Shown here in pieces: positions 57,200 to 64,000 of a stretch of DNA of 64,000 nt (its first letter is position 1; every line of letters starts with the position of its first letter). The notes beneath the pieces were generated by a model. It was not told the origin of the DNA. It saw nothing but the letters and a program-made list of their open reading frames with translations, and did not search any database. Made by a program: the position numbers and the translations under genes. This DNA comes from Apostichopus japonicus (taxonomy: Eukaryota > Echinodermata > Holothuroidea > Aspidochirotida > Stichopodidae). The stretch covers positions 27,170,054-27,234,053 of the forward strand of contig NC_092562.1 in the NCBI RefSeq assembly GCF_037975245.1, written 5' to 3'.

Positions 57200-60100
57200 A
57201 GGTTTACCTATGGCCCATGGGTCATATGAACTCTAATGACTATGTAGAAGGGTACCATAATGCATCTTGCCCGGTCCAAATAGTTCTTGACCAACTAAAA
57301 TGACCAGTACTTCATCAGTTCTTAAATTAATGTAAAAAAAATTACTTTAGGCCCTAATCAAGACTAGCACGCCTTGGACCACCTTACCAATGGGTCATAT
57401 GAATTCTTAACACATTGTAGAAGGATACCTTAATGCGTCTTGCCCGGTCCAAAGAGTGCTTGACCAATTTAAATGACCATTAAATCAACATTCTTTTAAA
57501 TAAATGTAACGGGAACTGAAATAAAAACATTTGGGCCCTAATCAAAACCAGCACGACTTGGACCGTCCAACCAATGGGTCATAGGAAGTCTAAGGACCTT
57601 ATAGAAGGGTAACATAATGCGTCTTGCCCGGTCCAAAGAGTGCTTGACCAATTTAAATGACCACTAAATCATTACTTTTTTAATGAGTGTAACGGGACCA
57701 CGTAAAAGCTTTGGGCCCTAATCCATGCAGCACGCCTTGGATCACCAAACCAATGGTTAACATCAACTCTAAGGACATTGCATAAGAGTCCCATAATGCG
57801 TCTTGCCCGGTCCAAAGAGTGCTTGACCAATTTAAACGACCATGAAATCATTACTTCTTTAATGAGTAAAATGGGACCACGAAAAAGCTTTGGGCCCTAA
57901 TCCATGCAGCACGCCTTGGACCACCTAACCAATGGGTAACATTAACTCTAAGGACATTGTAAAAGAGTACCATAATGCGTCTTGCCCGGTCCAAAGATTG
58001 CTTGACCAATTAAACTGACCATTACATCATTACTTATTAAATGAGTGTAACGGGACCACGAAAAGGCTTTGGGCCCTAATCCATGCAGCACGCCTTGGAT
58101 CACCAAACCGATGGTTAACATGAACTCTAAGGACATTGCATAAGAGTACCATAATGCGTCTTGCCCGCTCCAAAGAGTGCTTGACCAATTTAAATGACCA
58201 CTAAATCATTACTTCTTCCGATGAGTGTAACGGGACCACGAAAAAGCTTTGGGCCCTAATCCATGCAGCACGCTTTGGACCACCTTACCAATGGGTAACA
58301 TTAACTCTAAGGACATTGTAGAAGAGTACCATAATGCGTCTTGCCCGGTCCAAAGCGTGCTTGACCAATTCAAATGACCACTAAATCATTACTACATCAT
58401 CGAGTGTAACGGGACCACGAAAAAGCTTTGGGCCCTAATCCAAGCAGCACGCCTTGGATCACCAAACCGATGGTCAACATGAACTCTAAGGACATTGTAG
58501 AAGAGTACCATAATGCGTCTTGCCCGGTCCAAAGCGTGCTTGACCAATTTAAGTGACCACTAAATCATTACTTCTTCCGATGAGTGTAACGGGACCACGA
58601 AAAAGCTTTGGGCCCTAATCCATGCAGCACGCTTTGGACCACCTAACCAATGGGTCACATTAACTCTAAGGACATTGTAGAAGAGTACCATAATGCGTCT
58701 TGCCCGGTCCAAAGCGTGCTTGACCAATTTAAATGACCATTAAATCATTACTACATCATCGAGTGTAACGGGACCACGAAAAAACTTTGGGCCCTAATCC
58801 ATGCAGCACGCCTTGGATCACCAAACCGATGGTCAACATGAACTCTAAGGACATTGTAGAAGGGTACCATAATGCGTCTTGCCCGGTCCAAAGCGTGCTT
58901 GATCAATTTAAATGACCACTAAATCATTACTTCTTCCGATGAGTGTAACGGGACCACGAAAAAGCTTTGGGCCCTAATCCATGCAGCACGCTTTGGACCA
59001 CCTAACCAATGGGTAACATTAACTCTAAGGACATTGTAGAAGAGTACCATAATGCGTCTTGCCCGGTCCAAAGAGTGCTTGACCAATTAAAATGACCATT
59101 AAATCAGTACTTTTTTAATGAGTGAAACGGGACCACGAAAAAGCTTTGGGCCCTAATCCATGCAGCACGCTTTGGACCACCTAACAAATGGGTAACATGT
59201 ACTCTAAGGACTTTGTAAAAGAGTACCATGATGCGTCTTGCCCGGTCCAAAGCGTGCTTGACCAATTAAACTGACCATTAAATCATTACTTCATCATCGA
59301 GTGTAACGGGAACACGAAAAAGCTTTGGGCCCTAATCCATGCAGCACGCTTTGGACCACCAAACCGATGGTCAACATGAACTCTAAGGACATTGTAGAAG
59401 AGTACCATAATGCGTCTTGCCCGGTCCAAAGCGTGCTTGACCAATTAAACTGACCATTAAATCATTACTTCATCATCGAGTGTAACGGGACCACGAAAAA
59501 GCTTTGGGCCCTAATCCATGCAGCACGCTTTGGACCACCAAACCGATGGTCAACATGAACTCTAAGGACATTGTAGAAGAGTACCATAATGCGTCTTGCC
59601 CGGTCCAAAGCGTGCTTGACCAATTAAACTGACCATTAAATCATTACTTCATCATCGAGTGTAACGTGACCACGAAAAAGCTTTGGGCCCTAATCCATGC
59701 AGCACGCTTTGGACCACCAAACCGATGGTCAACATGAACTCTAAGGACATTGTAGAAGAGTACCATAATGCGTCTTGCCCGGTCCAAAGCGTGCTTGACC
59801 AATTAAACTGACCATTAAATCATTACTTCATCATCGAGTGTAACGGGACCACGAAAAAGCTTTGGGCCCTAATCCATGCAGCACGCTTTGGACCACCAAA
59901 CCGATGGTTAACATGAACTCTAAGGACATTGTAGAAGGGTACCGTAATGCGTCTTGCCCGGTCCAAAGCGTGCTTGACCAATTAAACGACCATGAAATCA
60001 TTACTTCATCATCGAGTGTAACGGGACCACGAAAAAACTTTGGGCCCTAATCCATGCAGCACGCTTTGGACCACCAAACCGATGGTCAACATGAACTCTA

Positions 60101-60905
60101 AGGACATTGTAGAAGAGTACCATAATGCGTCTTGCCCGGTCCAAAGCGTGCTTGACCAATTAAACTGACCATTAAATCATTACTTCATCATCGAGTGTAA
60201 CGGGACCACGAAAAAGCTTTGGGCCCTAATCCATGCAGCACGCTTTGGACCACCAAACCGATGGTTAACATGAACTCTAAGGACATTGTAGAAGGGTACC
60301 GTAATGCGTCTTGCCCGGTCCAAAGCGTGCTTGACCAATTAAACGACCATGAAATCATTACTTCATCATCGAGTGTAACGGGACCACGAAAAAACTTTGG
60401 GCCCTAATCCATGCAGCACGCTTTGGACCACCAAACCGATGGTCAACATGAACTCTAAGGACATTGTAGAAGAGTACCATAATGCGTCTTGCCCGGTCCA
60501 AAGCGTGCTTGACCAATTAAACTGACCATTAAATCATTACTTCATCATCGAGTGTAACGGGACCACGAAAAAGCTTTGGGCCCTAATCCATGCAGCACGC
60601 TTTGGACCACCAAACCGATGGTTAACATGAACTCTAAGGACATTGTAGAAGGGTACCATAATGCGTCTTGCCCGGTCCAAAGCGTGCTTGACCAATTAAA
60701 CTGACCATTAAATCATTACTTCATCATCGAGTGTAACGGGACCACGAAAAAGCTTTGGGCCCTAATCCATGCAGCACGCTTTGGACCACCAAACCGATGG
60801 TCAACATGAACTCTAAGGACATTGTAGAAGGGTACCATAATGCGTCTTGCCCGGTCCAAAGTGTGCTTGACCAATTTAAATGACCACTACATCATCACTT
60901 CTTAA
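57200..60905 (+). repeat. ~179-bp satellite array, about 21 units
   Basis: The landmark CTTGCCCGGTCC recurs 21 times, at 57266, 57439, 57623, 57802, 57981 and so on to 60846 (one at 58160 has CTTGCCCGCTCC). Spacing is 178-180 bp after two irregular first units (173 and 184). Each unit carries GGGCCCTAATCCATGCAGCA, TAACGGGACCACGAAAAA and CTCTAAGGACATTGTAGAAG. Units near 57.2-57.9 kb are divergent, and those after 59.2 kb are nearly identical. Open frames of 62 codons in single units are incidental, since indels shift them from unit to unit. Confidence 0.97.
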
Positions 60906-62184
60906 ATGAGTGTCCATCTCATATGTTATGTATCGTGCGTTTAGTGTCAACCGGTAGCATTATAAATTGCACTTTGGACCCTCAAGGAATGAAAAAGAGA
61001 GAACTCGTTTTAAGTGCATTCCAATTAATGGCAGAATGTCTATATACATGGCCAAATTCTGTCGGAAAGTTTTTACAATTTAAAAAAGCCTCTAAATGAC
61101 TTCCGAATTCATCGATATGTTAGCATATAACACTTTAACTTACTCAAATCACTTACGAAATTTCAGCCTAATCAAAAGGGAAAAATTGCAATGTGGCAGA
61201 TATTTGAACACGATGGCATAAAGCGACAGCATCTTTCTATGGCTGTAGCAAGGCCGTAGCAAGACTGTAGCAGGCTTGTAGCAGGCTTGCACTGTCATGA
61301 TAGCCCAATGAAGCTTATGAAGCTTACAGCCGGAGAAACAATCAAAGAAATAAACCATCCCCTATATAGGCCTACCAAGTACCATGAATTAATGGTACAT
61401 GCAGTAACGTTCAAACATTGAACAATATCACTTTAACTCTCCTAACGTGGGTCAGAGACATTCGTAGAAGGAAAGATATTCCGATATTTCATTCATTTGG
61501 GAATACAAATGCAAAAAAGCAGTTAAACTGTCAACATGCTGCAGATTATTTCAGTTATCTATCAATTTTAATGGTTCGACGCAAGGGAGCAATCACGCTA
61601 TGATAAATATGAACTCTCAGCCTTTTAAAGGTATACCATGGACGTTAAATGACGGTAGGCAGTCAGCTCGTACATCGGTATCAATTAGTTCGAGCCTAAT
61701 GTTCAAGCGCTCTTTTACGAGAGAAAACTTCTAGGAAACATCCTGAATGAATCATTCAATTACAATCAGAACGCATGGTCCTTTATTTCGCTCCTTCAAA
61801 TTTATCGTATGAAATATTGAGTAATAGTGTATGGAACATCTTTGCACATAGATTGGTAAAAGTGTATCAATTCTACCAGATTAAAGTAATTTGGCATGAA
61901 AATTTTTCTTCTGCAAGTACATTTCAATCCAATCAGAGAATAAATGGTGAGGGGTGGGGGGGTGGATATTAAGCATGTAATATTTCTCTTGACTTCTATA
62001 CTTCCATAATTGACTCAGCATATAGCCTAATTGATATTTACCGAAGAATTAATACATTAAATACAATTGTAAGTGATTAGAAAGTGTATTTTTGACTTAA
62101 ATTAACAAACGCGAAATTGACCTTAAATCTAGCACTTTTGCTAATGGATTGAATGTGTTTTGTGTATTGTGTAAAATTTGTATA
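60906..62184. other. No supported gene
   Basis: Unique-looking AT-rich sequence after the satellite. A short TGTAGCAGGCT/GTAGCAAG degenerate repeat lies at 61243-61290. No splice-consistent coding exon was seen. Confidence 0.45.
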
Positions 62185-62192
62185 GCTAGATA

Positions 62193-63507
62193 CAGGGACG
62201 TAGCTAATGCATGATGATTGGGGGTTTAGTGGCTGAAATTCCAACTGGATGGGTTTTGGAGCCAGAAAATTCCGACTGCTGCCTTGTACCCCCCCCCCCC
62301 CCCGCACTATACTCGTCAACGATACGGTCAGTGTCAGTCAGACACCCTATCTTTCGCAACTGCACTTTTGTTCCAAACTTTTCTCGGTACATTTGTACCA
62401 CTGGCCCTCACTTTACAAACTTATCAATCACTCTGGTTAAGCGAGTAAGCAACTGAGTACAAGTTATCTGCTTGAAAAGCTACATAGACTACTGACTAAA
62501 AAAGCTATGTTAATGTAACAAAGGGGAAACTTTTTTTCGAAAATTATATTCGACGACATAGTGAATTACCCAAAAATACAGTGCTTTTTCCTAGCGGGCT
62601 TAATATTATTTTCTTGGGGGTGGGGGTGGGGGTGGGGCTATATATCACTCACATGAATAAAAAAAACCATTGTTCACTTCATTCCAACTGAGCATTTGGA
62701 ATGATGTGAACAATTAAACATTTTGCAGAAAAATGTTGAGTTGACGTTATACGATAAGTTGTCAATTTAACATTTTGCAGAAATTTTTTCAATTGCTCAA
62801 TTGGAATGAAGTGAACAATTGAACATTTTGCCAAAAATGTCCAATTGGCGAGATAAGATAAGTTGTCAATTAAACATTTCTCAGAAAAGTTTTTCAATTG
62901 TTCTTATGGAATGAAGTAAACAAATTAACATTTTGCAGCAAAAAATGACTAATTGACGAGATTTGATTAGTTTTCAATTAAACATTTTTCACAAAATTGT
63001 TCAATTACTCATTTGAAGCAAGTAAGCAATGCAACATTTTCTGTTTTTTGATAACATTTTATCTTGTTATCTAAACAATTTACAGAAAAATTTCACCTTA
63101 TGGGGCAAAGTTTTTCTTATGTTGATGGCATTTTTAAGCTTCCGTAGATAAGCATTGAGCGTTTTAATAGTATATGTTGTGCAGAAGTTCTATTAGGCAT
63201 TTTTTTTAGAGTATTCAAAATCATACGAAGTTTTGTATGGTGGAGTATAAAGATCGCGACATACAATTTCTCATTGTGACAAGGAAATCGTAGTAAATAT
63301 GACTGATTCAAGGTCAATTTTGACCGAAAATTTTAGGTCACTACAAGAATATTTGAAAATTCGAGTGCGCCAGTCGGAAAAATTCGAGTGCGACAGTCGG
63401 AAATTCCGACTGTCGCACAAAAATTTTCCAACTTTCGTCAGTTTGACCAAGATTGGGGGGGGGGGGGGGGGATGAGACACCCCACACCCCCTCTTGCGAC
63501 GTCCCTG
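62193..63507. mobile_element. Non-autonomous hAT-like element, copy B, 8-bp target duplication
   Basis: It begins CAGGGACGTAGCTAA and ends TTGCGACGTCCCTG. The flanks are GCTAGATA (62185-62192) and GCTAGATT (63508-63515), an 8-bp duplication with one mismatch. The sequence parallels copy A (22090-23539) throughout, including GGTTTTGGAGCCAGAAAATT, GATACGGTCAGTGTCAGTCA, the AAACATTTTGCAG block and the poly-G run before GAGACACCCCACAC. It is about 135 bp shorter than copy A. No transposase ORF. Confidence 0.88.
63388..63418. repeat. Perfect 31-nt palindrome inside copy B
   Basis: GTGCGACAGTCGGAA and its exact inverse are separated by one A. A related half (GTGCGCCAGTCGG) precedes it. Copy A has only a single degenerate half (GTGCGACAGTGGGAAA) at the matching place. 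Confidence 0.92.
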
Positions 63508-63515
63508 GCTAGATT

Positions 63516-64000
63516 ATGGACGTTATAATTAATAATTAGGTAGAACTGAATGAAAGGAAATCAACTAAAAAATCACACTAACTCTGGTCTATGTTTAGTT
63601 GGAATAAACCCAGTGAGACTTCTTATGATGGATCTGCCTTCTACACTCCAAGAGAAACTTTCTATTGAAAAATCGCTAAGAGAAAGAACAAGCACATGCA
63701 TGGGAACACGATAAAATCAAAATGCATAGAAAGGCACTATAGGGTAACTTGGATGGTTCATTACCAACTATGGCTAATAGAGATCATAAATAAATCAGAA
63801 AGGGATTTCGGCATAAAATATATGTCTGGGTAGACCTATTTCACTTGAAGACTATTTTGCTAAATAAACTATTAAAGTCAGTTTATCTCCGCTTGACCCG
63901 AGATGACTGATTGTCTGTTTATAGCTCCATGGTCAGCTCTAGAATGTAGCAGTGGAATCTTTCAGAATCTACGAAGGGGGTTAAAGCGTTCAAAACCACT
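63516..64000. other. No supported gene
   Basis: AT-rich sequence to the window end, with no recognisable exon, repeat boundary or RNA gene. The continuation of gene 2 was looked for here and not seen. Confidence 0.4.

Noticed and set aside
59862-60407. Two identical 62-codon open frames 357 bp apart in the satellite
   Set aside because: They arise from the repeated satellite unit. Most units have the frame broken by one-base length changes, so no protein is maintained.

Overview
The window is AT-rich animal nuclear DNA. It has long introns, GT-AG exons joined mostly in phase 1, dense transposon remnants, AT microsatellites and a satellite array. The gene family and repeat types suggest a marine invertebrate deuterostome, probably an echinoderm such as a sea cucumber. 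That placement rests on gene and repeat style, not on a database match. There is no bacterial, organellar or CRISPR content, and I saw no tRNA or rRNA gene.

Two plus-strand receptor genes carry the coding content. Gene 1 (5215-18252, 5' end outside the window) has 12 exons. They encode the second half of one fibronectin type III (FN3) domain, a complete FN3 domain, a transmembrane helix, a tyrosine-bearing juxtamembrane segment and one protein tyrosine phosphatase (PTP) domain of the membrane-distal (D2) kind. The summed exons are 1827 nt (609 codons). The frame is kept throughout except for one TAA at 10681-10683, just after the membrane helix. Gene 2 (29107-47875, 3' end outside the window) has 12 coding exons. 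They encode a signal peptide, two Ig-like domains, five EGF-like domains, a third Ig-like domain, one single-exon FN3 and one FN3 split by a phase-0 intron. This is the ectodomain order of Tie (angiopoietin receptor) kinases, and EGF 2 is closely Tie-like. The genes share the unusual split-FN3 exon. I infer one tandem family whose full form may be a Tie-type ectodomain on a PTP-like cytoplasmic domain instead of a kinase.

Layout: 1-3765, decayed minus-strand CR1/L2-like LINE; 3768-3886, (AT)n; 5215-18252, gene 1, with a TA-flanked DNA transposon (5632-9282) and a solo LTR with 5-bp target duplication (16102-17053) in its introns; 18253-29077, intergenic, with a short retroposon, a 52-bp foldback, a non-autonomous hAT-like element (22090-23539) and a nest of related fragments; 29078-47875, gene 2; 48069-48172, (AT)n; 51656-53420, two families of local duplications; about 54.8-56.6 kb, weak signs of a minus-strand gene; 57200-60905, a ~179-bp satellite with about 21 units; 62193-63507, a second copy of the hAT-like element. 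Exon boundaries were read by eye from splice signals and frame continuity and have no transcript support.
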